A DNA stretch of 64,000 nucleotides from Pseudomonas putida (GTDB lineage: Bacteria > Pseudomonadota > Gammaproteobacteria > Pseudomonadales > Pseudomonadaceae), in the NCBI RefSeq assembly GCF_016406145.1, contig NZ_CP066306.1, positions 5,518,001 through 5,582,000 on the forward strand. Reading direction: 5' to 3'. The position numbers and the translations under genes are program-made. Of the stretch, positions 29,067 through 38,400 are shown one piece after another; the stretch's first letter is position 1; every line of letters begins with the position of its first letter. The notes under the pieces are model-generated. The model was given only the letters and a program-made list of their open reading frames with translations, searched no databases and was not told the origin of the DNA.

Positions 29067-30737
29067 TCAGTGACTGTGACCGGGGCGCCTGGCTGAACGA
29101 CGAATCAGGCCGATGACCGGCAGCAGGCCAACCAGCACCAAGGTCAAAGCGGGCAGTGAGGCACGGGCCCACTCCCCTTCACTGGTCATCTCGAACACCC
29201 GTACGGCGAGGGTATCCCAGCCGAAGGGCCGCATCAGCAACGTTGCAGGCATTTCCTTGAGCACATCGACGAAGACCAGCAGTGCAGCGCTGAGGGCACC
29301 GGGAACCAGCAGCGGCATATACACTTTGAAAAACAATCTCGCCCCTCCGACACCCAGGCTCCGTGAAACCTCGGGCAACGACGGGCGGATGCGCTCCAGG
29401 CTGCCTTCCAGTGGCCCATAGGCCACGGCGATGAAACGTACCAGATAGGCCACCAGCAAAGCCGCGAGGCTACCCAGCAGCAACGGCTTGCCTGCCCCAC
29501 CCAGCCACGTCGACAGAGGGATCACCAGGTGGTTGTCCAGGTAACTGAAGGCCAGCATGATCGACACCGCCAGCACCGAACCGGGCAAGGCGTAGCCCAG
29601 GTTGGCCAGGCCGACCCCGGCACGGATGCCGCCAGTCGGCGCCTGACGCCGGGCAAAGGCCAGCACCAGTGCGACGCAGACCGTGATCAAGGCTGCCATC
29701 GCGCCCAGGTACAAGGTGTGCAGCACCAGGCCAACATAGCGCTCGTCCAGGTCTTGCCGCCCTCGCTGCCAGAACCATACCAGCAACTGCAGCAGCGGGA
29801 TGACGAAGGCACAGGCAAATACCAGCAGGCACCAACCACTGGCCAGCAGTGCCTTCAGACCGCGCAGGTGATAGAGGGCCTGACCCCGAGGGCGTTCATT
29901 TGCGCTACGCGAGGCGCCACGAGCTCGTCGCTCTCCGTACAGCACCAGCATTACCGCCAGCAATAGCAGGCTGGCCAGTTGAGCCGCGCTGGACAGGCTG
30001 AAGAAGCCGTACCAGGTCTTGTAAATGGCGGTGGTGAACGTGTCGAAATTGAACACCGCCACCGCGCCGAAATCTGCCAAGGTCTCCATCAGGGCCAGCG
30101 CAATGCCTGCGCCGATGGCCGGCCTCGCCATGGGCAGCGCAACCCGCCAGAAAGCTTGCAGCGGCGAAAGACCCAACACCCGCGCCGCTTCCATGAGCCC
30201 CTTGCCCTGGGCCAGGAATGCCGTGCGTGCGAGCAGGTAGACATAGGGATAGAACACCAGCACCAGCACGACAATCACCCCGCCGGTGGAGCGCACCCGC
30301 GGCAGGCGCATGGGCCCGAACACTTCACGCAAGGCGCTTTGCACTGGGCCGGCGAAATCAAGCAGGCCGACGAAGACGAACGCCAAGACATAGGCAGGGA
30401 TGGCAAACGGCAGCATCAGTGCCCAGTCCAGCCAGCGCCTGCCGGGGAACTCGCAAAGGCTGGTGAGCCAGGCCAGGCTCACGCCAAGCACCGTGACGCC
30501 TACGCCTACGCCCGCCACCAGGGTGAGCGTGTTGCCGAGCAGGCGGCTCATCTGGGTGTCGAGCAGGTGCGACCAGATCTGCACGTCGATCGACTGCCAG
30601 GACAGCAGCAAGACGCTCAGGGGCAAGAGCACGAGTGCGGCAGTCAGGGTGACCGGGAGGTACCAGCGGCGTTGGGGAGCGTGGGGCAAGGCAACTGTCT
30701 CTGTGGCAGATGGCAACCGCTGCGCGGTCGTTCGCAT
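29067..30737 (-). CDS. Ferric-iron ABC transporter permease (FbpB/SfuB type)
   Basis: A 556-residue inner-membrane permease with two transport domains in tandem and about twelve membrane segments, as in FbpB. The two coupling loops are MEAARVLGLSPLQAFWRVALP (first half) and PEVSRSLGVGGARLFFKVYMP (second half). It follows the binding-protein gene across a long REP hairpin. No ATPase gene (FbpC) is next to it, so the ATPase must be encoded elsewhere. Confidence 0.88.
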   Translation of the reverse strand: MRTTAQRLPSATETVALPHAPQRRWYLPVTLTAALVLLPLSVLLLSWQSIDVQIWSHLLDTQMSRLLGNTLTLVAGVGVGVTVLGVSLAWLTSLCEFPGRRWLDWALMLPFAIPAYVLAFVFVGLLDFAGPVQSALREVFGPMRLPRVRSTGGVIVVLVLVFYPYVYLLARTAFLAQGKGLMEAARVLGLSPLQAFWRVALPMARPAIGAGIALALMETLADFGAVAVFNFDTFTTAIYKTWYGFFSLSSAAQLASLLLLAVMLVLYGERRARGASRSANERPRGQALYHLRGLKALLASGWCLLVFACAFVIPLLQLLVWFWQRGRQDLDERYVGLVLHTLYLGAMAALITVCVALVLAFARRQAPTGGIRAGVGLANLGYALPGSVLAVSIMLAFSYLDNHLVIPLSTWLGGAGKPLLLGSLAALLVAYLVRFIAVAYGPLEGSLERIRPSLPEVSRSLGVGGARLFFKVYMPLLVPGALSAALLVFVDVLKEMPATLLMRPFGWDTLAVRVFEMTSEGEWARASLPALTLVLVGLLPVIGLIRRSARRPGHSH

Positions 30738-30738
30738 T

Positions 30739-30806
30739 GCAAGCCCGTTCCCACAGGTACAGCGCAGACCGCAGGGGCAGCGCTGTACCTGTGGGAACGG
30801 GCTTGC
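30739..30806. repeat. Long perfect inverted repeat (REP pair)
   Basis: Two perfectly complementary 26-bp arms at 30739-30764 and 30781-30806 flank a 16-nt spacer. The left arm starts GCAAGCCCGTTCCCACAGG, a common P. putida intergenic repeat word. It fills the gap between the iron binding-protein gene and the permease gene and would fold into a very stable mRNA hairpin, likely raising binding-protein mRNA relative to permease mRNA. Confidence 0.85.
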
Positions 30807-30852
30807 TTCGCGAAGAGGCCCTTGCGGGCCCCAGCAGGATAAAGCCTTGGGC

Positions 30853-31854
30853 TTAGTTCCAGCCAGCCCGATCCATCAAGCGAATGGCCTCGGCCTGGCG
30901 TTTGCCCGCCACCTCGACCGGGATGCTGTCAGCCTTGAAGCTGCCCCATGCCGCGACCTCGTCCGATGGCTTGACCTTAGGGTTGGCCGGGAACTCCTGG
31001 TTGATGTCGGCGAACAGCTTCTGCGCCTGCTCACCGGTCATCCACTCCACCAGCTTCTTGGCCGCCTCCGGATGCGGTGCGTGCTTGGTCAGGCCGATGC
31101 CGGACAGGTTGACGTGCACGCCCCGGTCGCCCTGGTTAGGCCAGAAGATCTTCACCGGCAAGTTCGGGTTCTGCTTGTGCAGGCGGCCGTAGTAGTAAGT
31201 GTTCACCACCCCCACATCGCACTGGCCGGCCTCGATGGCCTGGATTACCGAGTTGTCGTCAGAGAATACGTCGGTAGAGAGGTTGTTGACCCAGCCTTTG
31301 ACGATCTGTTCGGTCTTGGCCTCGCCATGGTTCTCGATCAGCGTGGCGGTCAGCGACTGGTTGTAAACCTTCTTTGCCGTGCGCAGGCACAGACGCCCTT
31401 CCCACTGTTTGTCGGCCAGAGCTTCATAGGTGCTCAGCTCTGCAGGTTTGACCCGCTCGGTGGAATAGATGATGGTCCGTGCGCGCAGGCTCAGGCCAGT
31501 CCAGTCATGGGACGAGGCGCGGTATTGAGCGGGGATGTTCTGGTCGATGATGGCCGACTTGATAGGCTGCAGGATGCCCATCTGCTCGGCCTGCCAAAGG
31601 TTACCGGCATCGACGGTCAGCAGCAGGTCGGCCACCCCGTTCTCGCCCTCGGCTTTGATGCGCTGCATCAGCGGGGCTTCCTTGTCGGTGATGAACTTGA
31701 TCTTGACGCCGGTCTCTGCGGTGTAAGCGTCGAACACCGGCTTGATCAGCTCGTCGATGCGCGAGGAGTACACCACTACTTCGTCCGCCGCCTGGGCGGT
31801 GCCACCGAACAGCGTCAGGGCCAGGGCGGCCAGTAGGGGCTTGCGTGGCAACAT
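30853..31854 (-). CDS. Ferric-iron ABC transporter substrate-binding protein (FbpA type)
   Basis: A 333-residue periplasmic ferric-binding protein with signal peptide about 1-22 ([12 protein letters not shown]). Typical features are [19 protein letters not shown] at the mature start, the paired tyrosines NTYYYGR that bind iron in FbpA, and [15 protein letters not shown]. The start MLPRKPLL is preceded by GAGGAG. It is followed by the REP hairpin and the permease. A palindrome upstream may be regulatory. Confidence 0.9.
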   Translation of the reverse strand: MLPRKPLLAALALTLFGGTAQAADEVVVYSSRIDELIKPVFDAYTAETGVKIKFITDKEAPLMQRIKAEGENGVADLLLTVDAGNLWQAEQMGILQPIKSAIIDQNIPAQYRASSHDWTGLSLRARTIIYSTERVKPAELSTYEALADKQWEGRLCLRTAKKVYNQSLTATLIENHGEAKTEQIVKGWVNNLSTDVFSDDNSVIQAIEAGQCDVGVVNTYYYGRLHKQNPNLPVKIFWPNQGDRGVHVNLSGIGLTKHAPHPEAAKKLVEWMTGEQAQKLFADINQEFPANPKVKPSDEVAAWGSFKADSIPVEVAGKRQAEAIRLMDRAGWN

Positions 31855-31886
31855 CGGATGCACTCCTCGAATCGTATGAGAGGCGC

Positions 31887-31907
31887 AAATGGTAGTGAAT
31901 CCCATTT
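31887..31907. promoter_or_regulatory. Inverted repeat upstream of the iron binding-protein gene
   Basis: AAATGG-N9-CCATTT lies 33-53 bp upstream of the start. The position suits an operator. The sequence is not a convincing Fur box, so the factor is unknown. Confidence 0.3.
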
Positions 31908-31985
31908 TCCGGCTCACCTACCCAGCCGTTACCAGATGTTGCAAGGGCACCCAAACGCTTGTAGGAACGGCTTTGTTTCGCGAGA

Positions 31986-32002
31986 GGGCCGCAAAGCGGC
32001 CC
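31986..32002. terminator. Hairpin after the UbiI-like hydroxylase gene
   Basis: GGGCCGC-AAA-GCGGCCC is a perfect 7-bp stem just past the hydroxylase stop codon. It closely resembles the element at 10061-10077 and is preceded by a REP-like word (TTTCGCGAGAGGGCC). It may be terminator, REP remnant or both. Confidence 0.5.
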
Positions 32003-32010
32003 CGGCAATC

Positions 32011-33234
32011 TCAAGGCTTGGCCAGCTCCGGCAAGTCCCCGGAAAGCCCCAATGCCTGGCGCACGAACAGCGCCTTGGCCTCCGGCATCTGCTGCACCAG
32101 CTTCAGACCGCTGTTACGCAACCAGCGCAACGGCAGCGGGTTGGCCTGGAACAGCCGCTCGAAGCCCTCCATAGCTGCCATCAATGCCAGGTTGTGCGGC
32201 ATGCGTCGGCGCTCATAGCGGCTGAGCACTTTCACATCCGCCAGCCGTTCACCACGCTCGCAGGCGTTCACCAGCACTTCAGCCAGCACCGCGGCATCGA
32301 GAAAGCCCAGGTTTACGCCTTGCCCAGCCAGCGGATGGATTGTGTGCGCGGCATCGCCGATCAGTGCGAGCCCCTCGTCCACGTACCGCTTGGCGTGGCG
32401 TTGGCGCAACGGCACGCAAACCCGAGGGTCGGCATGCAGCACTTGGCCCAGTCGCCCCTCGAATCCACGCTCCAAGGCCTTGAGGAAAGCTTGATCATCC
32501 AGCGCCATGAGCTGCTCGGCCTGTTCCGGCGTGGTCGACCACACTATCGAGCACCAGCCCTGCTCGCCGTCTCGCGACAAGGGCAGGAAGGCCAGCGGCC
32601 CTTCGTCGGTGAAACGCTGCCAGGCGGTAGCCTGGTGTGCAGCGCTGCAGCGCACGCTGGTGACGATAGCGTGGTGCAGGTAATCCCACTCACGGGTCTG
32701 GCAGCCGGCCAGGCGCCGCACCGCCGAGTTGCCACCGTCGGCAGCCACCACCAGCGGTGCCCGCAGGCGGCGACCATCGGCCAGGGTCAGCAGCCACTCA
32801 TCGCCAGAGCGGCGCATCTGCTCCAGGCGGGCGTTGGGCAGCAGGCCAATATCGCTGTCATGCAGGCGCTCCAGCAGGCCGTCCTGTACCACCCGGTTTT
32901 CGACGATATGGCCAAGCACCTGCGCGTGCACGCTGGCGGCGGAGAAGTGAATCTGCCCAGTGCCGCTACCGTCCCAGACATGCATGTCCGAGTAGGGCGA
33001 AACACGCCGTTTGGCAATTTCCTCCCAGGCGCCCAAACGCTCGAGGATGCGCTGGCTGGCCGCCGAAAGGGCGCTGACCCGCGCCTCGAACGGCGCATCG
33101 CCGTCAAACGGCTTCACCGTCAGCGAACCACCGTCGAGCAGGAGTATTTCCAGGCCACTGTGGCGCAATGCCAAGGCCAAGGCGCTGCCGACCATACCGG
33201 CACCGACAATCAACAGATCTGCGCGCATTTCCAT
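32011..33234 (-). CDS. Ubiquinone-biosynthesis FAD hydroxylase (UbiI/VisC/UbiF family)
   Basis: A 407-residue flavin monooxygenase of the UbiH family. The FAD motif is LLIVGAGMVGSALALAL, the DG-type motif LVVAADGGNSAVR, and the second FAD motif ALIGDAAHTIHPLAGQGVN. The enzyme should hydroxylate the aromatic ring of a ubiquinone precursor; by locus it is probably the C5 hydroxylase UbiI, but UbiF cannot be excluded. It is 3 bp downstream of the DUF4442 gene, which overlaps ubiH, so all are one operon with pepP and ygfB. Confidence 0.88.
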   Translation of the reverse strand: MEMRADLLIVGAGMVGSALALALRHSGLEILLLDGGSLTVKPFDGDAPFEARVSALSAASQRILERLGAWEEIAKRRVSPYSDMHVWDGSGTGQIHFSAASVHAQVLGHIVENRVVQDGLLERLHDSDIGLLPNARLEQMRRSGDEWLLTLADGRRLRAPLVVAADGGNSAVRRLAGCQTREWDYLHHAIVTSVRCSAAHQATAWQRFTDEGPLAFLPLSRDGEQGWCSIVWSTTPEQAEQLMALDDQAFLKALERGFEGRLGQVLHADPRVCVPLRQRHAKRYVDEGLALIGDAAHTIHPLAGQGVNLGFLDAAVLAEVLVNACERGERLADVKVLSRYERRRMPHNLALMAAMEGFERLFQANPLPLRWLRNSGLKLVQQMPEAKALFVRQALGLSGDLPELAKP

Positions 33235-33237
33235 GCC

Positions 33238-33720
33238 TTACGCCTGCCTCGCTTGCGGCTTGAGCCGCACGTATAGGGTTTTATCGACCCGCGCCACCAG
33301 CTCGCCAGCACCGTCGCGGACATCGACCTGCAAACGTGGCAGGTATTTCTTGCCGCTGGCGGTCTGCTGGCGGATCTCGTCCAGCAGTGCGTCTTCGATG
33401 TGGAAATCGGCATACACAGGGCCTTTGCCGGGTGCGATGAAGTCAATGCTGGCTGCCTTGTCCCAGACGATGTACTCACGGCCCAGCAGTTCGATCAGCA
33501 ATAGCATGTAGAACGGATCGACCATCGAATACAGGCTACCGCCAAACTGGGTACCGACGTAGTTGCGGTTCCAGCGCGTCAGCTTCATACGCACCCTGAC
33601 ACTGCGCATATCCGGGCTGATGTGCTGAATACGAATGCCGGCACCCAGGTACGGTGGATAAAGGTTCAGCAGCCAGCGCAACATGCGCGCCCGGCGCGCC
33701 AGCTTGCGCGGGTTGGTCAT
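33238..33720 (-). CDS. DUF4442 hotdog-fold protein
   Basis: A 160-residue protein of the DUF4442 type, related to hotdog thioesterases. Visible features are the basic N-terminus RKLARRARMLRW, the hotdog helix region YVGTQFGGSLYSMVDPFYMLLL and DKAASIDFIAPGKGPV. The thioester substrate is unknown. It overlaps ubiH by 4 bp and precedes the second hydroxylase gene by 3 bp, so it is placed between two ubiquinone hydroxylases. Confidence 0.8.
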   Translation of the reverse strand: MTNPRKLARRARMLRWLLNLYPPYLGAGIRIQHISPDMRSVRVRMKLTRWNRNYVGTQFGGSLYSMVDPFYMLLLIELLGREYIVWDKAASIDFIAPGKGPVYADFHIEDALLDEIRQQTASGKKYLPRLQVDVRDGAGELVARVDKTLYVRLKPQARQA

Positions 33721-34916
33721 GCCTGACCCCGCGGATCAGGGCGGGTGCCCATGCCCATGGCCTGGCGGGCGAACCAGCTTTTTGCCGGCGGCAGCAAATC
33801 GAGCCCAAGCAAGCCGATGTTGCGCCCGGCGGCCAGCAACGGCTGGTTGCTGCCGAACAGTCGGGTAACCTGGTCGGAGAACCCGATGGTCATGGCCTGG
33901 TCGAGCTGCTGGCGTTGATGGTACGCCTGCAGGGTCGCCAGATCGCCTGGCTGCTGCGGGCCGGCCAGCAGCGCATCAGCCAGCGACTGCACATCACGCA
34001 GCGACAGGTTGAAACCCTGCCCGGCAATGGGGTGCAGGCTGTGCGCGGCATTGCCCAGTACAACCAGATGCGGGCGCACCTGCTCTTGGGCTTCGACCAG
34101 TGCCAGCGGGTAGAGGTGCCGTGCGCCGACCTGGCGCAGGGCGCCGAGGCGATAGCCGAATACATCCTGCAGCTCGCGCAGGAAGCTGCGTTCGTCGATC
34201 TCGGCCAGGCGCTTGGCGTCCATACCCTGACGGGTCCAGACCAATGCGCAGCGATTCTCGGGCAGCGGCAGCAATGCCATGGGGCCTTGCTCGGTAAAAC
34301 GCTCGAAGGCTTGCCCACGATGGGACTCGCCCGGGGTGATATTGGCGATCAGGGCGCTCTGCTCGTACGGCGTGCGGCGCACATGTATGCCCAATTGCTC
34401 GCGCAACCCGGAGCGGCCACCGTCGGCCAGCACGGCCAGGTCGCACTCCAGGCTGGTGTCATCGTCCAACTGCAAGCGATAACCACCGGCGACGGCCTGC
34501 ATCGCCTTCACTTCGGCCGGGCAGCGCCAGCTCACCACCTCGCTGTCCAGCCCTTGCCAAAGGCACTGGCCAAGCCAGGCGTTCTCCACCACATAGCCCA
34601 ACGCTGGCACACCCTCCTCCAGCGCATCCAGGCGGGTGGAGCCAAAGCGCCCACGGTCCGAGACCTGGATCTGCCGGATCGGCTCGGCACGCGGGCTGAT
34701 CGCCTGCCACACGCCCAGGTGCTGATAGATCTGCCGGGTACCGAACGAAAGCGCTGAGGAGCGCGCATCATAGCTGGGCTGAAAGCTGTCGCCCGGGGCG
34801 AACGGCTCGATCAGCAGGATCTTCCAGCCGCGCGCCTTGGCCCCAGCCTGCAGGGCCAGCGCCAGGCTGGCACCGACCAGGCCGCCACCGATGATCGCCA
34901 GGTTGACTCGGTTCAT
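33717..34916 (-). CDS. ubiH: 2-octaprenyl-6-methoxyphenol hydroxylase UbiH
   Basis: A 399-residue FAD monooxygenase of ubiquinone biosynthesis. Motifs: LAIIGGGLVGASLALAL, DLAVLADGGRSGLRE, and VVLGNAAHSLHPIAGQGFNL, where UbiH proteins have GNAAH in place of GDAAH. It overlaps pepP upstream and the DUF4442 gene downstream by 4 bp each. The ygfB-pepP-ubiH order matches E. coli and other gammaproteobacteria, which supports naming this copy UbiH. Confidence 0.93.
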   Translation of the reverse strand: MNRVNLAIIGGGLVGASLALALQAGAKARGWKILLIEPFAPGDSFQPSYDARSSALSFGTRQIYQHLGVWQAISPRAEPIRQIQVSDRGRFGSTRLDALEEGVPALGYVVENAWLGQCLWQGLDSEVVSWRCPAEVKAMQAVAGGYRLQLDDDTSLECDLAVLADGGRSGLREQLGIHVRRTPYEQSALIANITPGESHRGQAFERFTEQGPMALLPLPENRCALVWTRQGMDAKRLAEIDERSFLRELQDVFGYRLGALRQVGARHLYPLALVEAQEQVRPHLVVLGNAAHSLHPIAGQGFNLSLRDVQSLADALLAGPQQPGDLATLQAYHQRQQLDQAMTIGFSDQVTRLFGSNQPLLAAGRNIGLLGLDLLPPAKSWFARQAMGMGTRPDPRGQA

Positions 34917-36247
34917 GCCGCGTCCTTACGTGCCGCCTGCATCAGCGCCTCGATCTCGGCGACCGTCCTGGGCACGCCCGATGTCAAAATTTCACAGCCT
35001 TGCCTGGTCACCACCACGTCGTCCTCGATCCTTACGCCGATGCCTCGCCATTTCTTCGCGACCTGCTGATTGTCGGCGGCAATGTAGATACCCGGTTCGA
35101 CGGTCAGCGCCATGCCAGGCTCCAGCACCCGCCACTGGCCGCCGACCTTGTACTCACCCACATCATGCACATCCATGCCCAGCCAGTGCCCGGCACGGTG
35201 CATGTAGAAAGCGCGATACGCTTCACTTTCGATCAGCGCCTGCACCTTGCCCTTGAGCAGCCCCAACTCCACCAGCCCCTCGGTGATCACCCGCACGGTC
35301 GCTTCATGGGCGTGGTTCCAGTGCTTGCCTGGGGCAATCTCGGCGAAAGCGGCGGCCTGGGCCCTGAGCACCAGTTCATAGATGGCCTTTTGCTCAGGCG
35401 AAAAACGCCCGCTGACCGGGAAAGTGCGGGTGATGTCGCTGGCATAGCAATCGATTTCGCAACCGGCGTCGATCAGCACCAGGTCACCGTCCTTGAGCGC
35501 GGCATTGTTCTGTTGATAGTGCAGGATACAGCCATTGCGGCCGGCAGCGACGATCGACCCGTAGGCTGGCATTCTTGCCCCACCTTTACGGAATTCGTAG
35601 TCCAGCTCGGCTTCCAGGCTGTACTCGTGCAGCCCTGCCCGGCAGGCCTGCATGGCCCGCACATGGGCGCGTGCGGAAATTTCTGCAGCGGCGCGCATCA
35701 CTTTCACTTCCGCCGCAGATTTATACAGACGCATGTCGTGTAGCAGGTGATCCAGGGCAACGAACTCGTTGGGCGGCTGGGCGCCAAGGCGCGCCTTGGA
35801 GCGGATCACGTTGATCCAGTCCATCAGCCGACGGTCGAACTCGGGGTTGCTGCCCATGGAGCTGTAAACCCGTTCGCGACCTTCGATGAGGCCCGGGAGG
35901 ATCTCGTCGATGTCGGTGATCGGGAAGGCATCGTCCGCGCCAAAGTCGCGGATGGCACCTTCCTGGCCGGCACGCAGGCCGTCCCATAGCTCGCGCTCAG
36001 GGTTACGCTCGCGGCAGAACAGCACGTACTCGCCATGCTCGCGCCCCGGGATCAGCGCGATCACCGCCTCCGGCTCCGGGAAGCCGCTCAGGTACTGGAA
36101 ATCGCTGTCCTGGCGGTAGACGTGCTCGACATCGCGGTTGCGAATGGCGACTGCGGCAGCCGGCAGGATGGCAATGCTGTTGGGGACCATCTGCGCCATC
36201 AGCGCCTTGCGCCGACGGGCATATTCGGCCTTGGGTATGTGGCTCAT
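34913..36247 (-). CDS. pepP: Xaa-Pro aminopeptidase PepP
   Basis: A 444-residue metallopeptidase that removes N-terminal residues before proline. The metal ligands are visible: the two Asp in LIDAGCEIDCYASDITRTF, His in HRAGHWLGMDVHD, Glu in LTVEPGIYI and Glu in GVRIEDDVVVT. The start MSHIPKAEYARRRKA gives the normal length; the open frame to 36451 runs through the ygfB gene. It lies 22 bp after ygfB and overlaps ubiH. Confidence 0.96.
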   Translation of the reverse strand: MSHIPKAEYARRRKALMAQMVPNSIAILPAAAVAIRNRDVEHVYRQDSDFQYLSGFPEPEAVIALIPGREHGEYVLFCRERNPERELWDGLRAGQEGAIRDFGADDAFPITDIDEILPGLIEGRERVYSSMGSNPEFDRRLMDWINVIRSKARLGAQPPNEFVALDHLLHDMRLYKSAAEVKVMRAAAEISARAHVRAMQACRAGLHEYSLEAELDYEFRKGGARMPAYGSIVAAGRNGCILHYQQNNAALKDGDLVLIDAGCEIDCYASDITRTFPVSGRFSPEQKAIYELVLRAQAAAFAEIAPGKHWNHAHEATVRVITEGLVELGLLKGKVQALIESEAYRAFYMHRAGHWLGMDVHDVGEYKVGGQWRVLEPGMALTVEPGIYIAADNQQVAKKWRGIGVRIEDDVVVTRQGCEILTSGVPRTVAEIEALMQAARKDAA

Positions 36248-36269
36248 GGGCAGGACTACCCCCGGTTGA

Positions 36270-36824
36270 TCAGTGCAGCGAAGGTTTTGGCGCGGGCGCG
36301 GCCGGCGCGGCCAGCTCTGTGTACAGCAGCAGCGGCGCAACGCGCAGATACTCCATGACTTCCATGTAATCGCTTTCGCCGTCCTCGGATTCTTCCAGCG
36401 CTTCCTGGACCTGGGAAATGGCAACCAGGTCCTGGAGCACTTCCTTGGCATCGGTGGACAGGTCCTTGCCGCCAGCGTTCAGCCCGAAGCCGGCGATGAA
36501 ACCCTGACACCACTGGCCCAGCGCCGTGGCACGCTCGGTCAGCGGGGTTTCGTCGCTTGGCAGCAGCAGAACGATCGCAATGTCCTCGCCGGTCAGCTCG
36601 GCCTTGACCATCTCTTGCAGGCCGATCAGTGCAGCGCGCACATTGTCTTCAGGTTCGTTTTCCAGCACCCCGGCAGCGTCGGCAAGCCAGGCATCGGCCT
36701 CGAAGCCGGCACCGGCACAACTGCGGCCGATCAGCAGGCCGTGCAGCTCGGCAGGGGAAACAGGGTGGCCGTTGCTCGAGAGCAGTGCGGCGAATGCGGT
36801 GTAGGGCGATTGGGTATTAGGCAT
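36270..36824 (-). CDS. UPF0149/YgfB family protein
   Basis: A 184-residue acidic helical protein of the YgfB/YecA family. Motifs include [26 protein letters not shown] and [19 protein letters not shown]. It lacks the C-terminal SEC-type zinc motif of YecA. In P. aeruginosa a family member affects beta-lactam resistance by interfering with an anti-terminator; whether this applies here is unknown. It is the first gene of the pepP-ubiH operon, divergent from the zapA operon. Confidence 0.88.
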   Translation of the reverse strand: MPNTQSPYTAFAALLSSNGHPVSPAELHGLLIGRSCAGAGFEADAWLADAAGVLENEPEDNVRAALIGLQEMVKAELTGEDIAIVLLLPSDETPLTERATALGQWCQGFIAGFGLNAGGKDLSTDAKEVLQDLVAISQVQEALEESEDGESDYMEVMEYLRVAPLLLYTELAAPAAPAPKPSLH

Positions 36825-36970
36825 GGGCGGCTAGGCGCCAGACGGCGCATTTGACTAGAATGAAGGCCTTGTATCCTAGCACCGGCAGGCGCGCCAAGAC
36901 CATCGGCACTGGCCGTCACCGCTCAGGGAGAGGCATCATCGACGGGTGATTCAATGACGGAGCGAATCGA

Positions 36971-37189
36971 GTGCAACCCACGCAAGAGAACGACCTGCAA
37001 GCATTGATGAGCCGGTTCGAGTCGCTGATCGAGCGCGTCGAGCAACTTAAACGGCAAAATGCACTCCTAGTAGCTCAGGAAAAATCCTGGCGCGAAGAGC
37101 GCGCCCACCTCATCGAAAAGAACGAGATCGCCAAGCGCAAGGTCGAGTCGATGATCTTACGCCTCAAGGCCCTGGAGCAAGACTCATGA
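36971..37189 (+). CDS. Small coiled-coil protein (TIGR02449, ZapB-like)
   Basis: A 72-residue protein that is nearly all coiled coil (SRFESLIERVEQLKRQNALL, then AQEKSWREERAHLIEKNE). It matches the small TIGR02449 family always found before zapA. The start codon is GTG at 36971 with GGAG about 8 bases upstream; no in-frame ATG precedes it. It overlaps zapA by 4 bp. A cell-division role beside ZapA is inferred. Confidence 0.85.
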   Translation: MQPTQENDLQALMSRFESLIERVEQLKRQNALLVAQEKSWREERAHLIEKNEIAKRKVESMILRLKALEQDS

Positions 37190-37506
37190 GTTCAAGCAAT
37201 AGCGTCACCGTGCAGATCCTGGACAAGGAATACTCGATCATCTGCCCGCCGGAAGAACGCAACAACCTGGTCAGCGCCGCACGCTACCTGGACGGCAAGA
37301 TGCGCGAGATCCGCAGCAGCGGCAAGGTGATCGGTGCCGACCGGATCGCGGTCATGGCCGCATTGAACATCACCCACGAGATGCTCCACCGCCAGGAAGA
37401 CCGCACCGACGCCCCCGCTGGCAGTGCCACCCGCGAGCAGGTCCGCGACCTGCTCGATCGCGTCGACAAGGCTTTGTCCGACGACACGGATACCAAAATC
37501 GGCTGA
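37186..37506 (+). CDS. zapA: Cell division protein ZapA
   Basis: A 106-residue FtsZ-associated protein. The N-terminal beta domain contains VTVQILDKEYSIICPPEE and AARYLDGKMREIR, and the C-terminal half is a coiled coil. It bundles FtsZ filaments at the division site. It is co-transcribed with the coiled-coil gene upstream and is followed within 20 bp by the 6S RNA gene. Confidence 0.94.
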   Translation: MSSSNSVTVQILDKEYSIICPPEERNNLVSAARYLDGKMREIRSSGKVIGADRIAVMAALNITHEMLHRQEDRTDAPAGSATREQVRDLLDRVDKALSDDTDTKIG

Positions 37507-37524
37507 GGTTGGTATACTGGCGCC

Positions 37525-37703
37525 ACTCCCTGGGGGATGCGCCAGTCGGTTATGTCCCTGAGCCGATACGCACAACCACGGGGGTTGCACGCTGGGGCCG
37601 GTGTGCATGTCCGCCCGACGGAAAGCCTTAACGCCCCCTGCAATCTCCACCTTGAACTTTCGGGTTCAAGGGCTACACCGATAGCGGTCTTATCGGGGAG
37701 CCT
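37525..37703 (+). ncRNA. ssrS: 6S RNA
   Basis: A structured RNA of about 180 nt that binds the sigma-70 RNA polymerase holoenzyme in stationary phase. The conserved landmarks of Pseudomonas 6S RNA are present: CTCCCTGGGG at the 5' end, GCCAGTCGG and ATGTCCCTGAGCCGATA, then CACCTTGAACTTTCGGGTTC and AAGGGCTACACC near the 3' end. A TATACT -10 box at 37513-37518 places the 5' end near 37525. The position between zapA and ygfA is the standard one. The 3' end is approximate. Confidence 0.9.
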
Positions 37704-37772
37704 GATTTCGATTGCCCGCCCCTCGGCGGGCAGTTCTCGCTTTTAGCTTCGACACCTGGGAACGCCCGTGCC

Positions 37773-38381
37773 ATGACCGACACCGCGCCGCTCACCCGCC
37801 CCCAGCTTCGTCGCCTGCTTCGCAATGCCCGCCGTGCACTCACGCCAGCCCAGCAACGCCAAGCCTCCCTAGGGCTGTATCGGCAGCTGGCGCAACACCC
37901 GCTGTTCCGCCGCGCCCGGCACATTGCCCTGTACCTGCCCAACGACGGTGAAATCGACCCGCAGCTGCTACTGCGCGAGGCGCAACGCCGCGGCAAACGT
38001 ACCTACCTGCCGGTACTGCACGCATGGCCGCGTACGCGCATGGTGTTCCAGCGGTTCGAGCAGGGTGAAAAGCTCAAGCGCAACCGTTTCCGTATTCCAG
38101 AGCCACTGACTGACCGCAGGCGCCAGCGCCCGATCTGGTCGCTGGACCTGATTCTGCTGCCACTGGTGGGCTTCGATGAAGCAGGCGGGCGGCTAGGCAT
38201 GGGCGGTGGTTTCTATGATCGCAGCCTGGCCTACCAGGCGCGACGCAAAACATGGAAAAAACCCCTGCTGCTGGGGCTGGCCCATGAATGCCAGAAGGTC
38301 GAACGACTGGCGCAGGCCAGTTGGGATGTACCACTGCAGGGCACGGTCTCGGACCGTGACTGGTACCTGGCGCCTAAATGA
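37773..38381 (+). CDS. ygfA: 5-formyltetrahydrofolate cyclo-ligase
   Basis: A 202-residue enzyme that converts 5-formyl-THF to 5,10-methenyl-THF with ATP. The N-terminal basic segment RPQLRRLLRNARRAL, the substrate region IALYLPNDGEIDPQ and the glycine-rich LPLVGFDEAGGRLGMGGGFYDR are diagnostic. The position right after 6S RNA is conserved in gammaproteobacteria, where the two are often co-transcribed. Confidence 0.95.
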   Translation: MTDTAPLTRPQLRRLLRNARRALTPAQQRQASLGLYRQLAQHPLFRRARHIALYLPNDGEIDPQLLLREAQRRGKRTYLPVLHAWPRTRMVFQRFEQGEKLKRNRFRIPEPLTDRRRQRPIWSLDLILLPLVGFDEAGGRLGMGGGFYDRSLAYQARRKTWKKPLLLGLAHECQKVERLAQASWDVPLQGTVSDRDWYLAPK

Positions 38382-38400
38382 CAGGCGTCAGCGGGGGAGA

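Noticed and set aside
31887..31907. Fur box before the iron binding-protein gene
   Set aside because: The inverted repeat does not fit the GATAAT-type hexamer pattern well enough; kept only as an unassigned palindrome.
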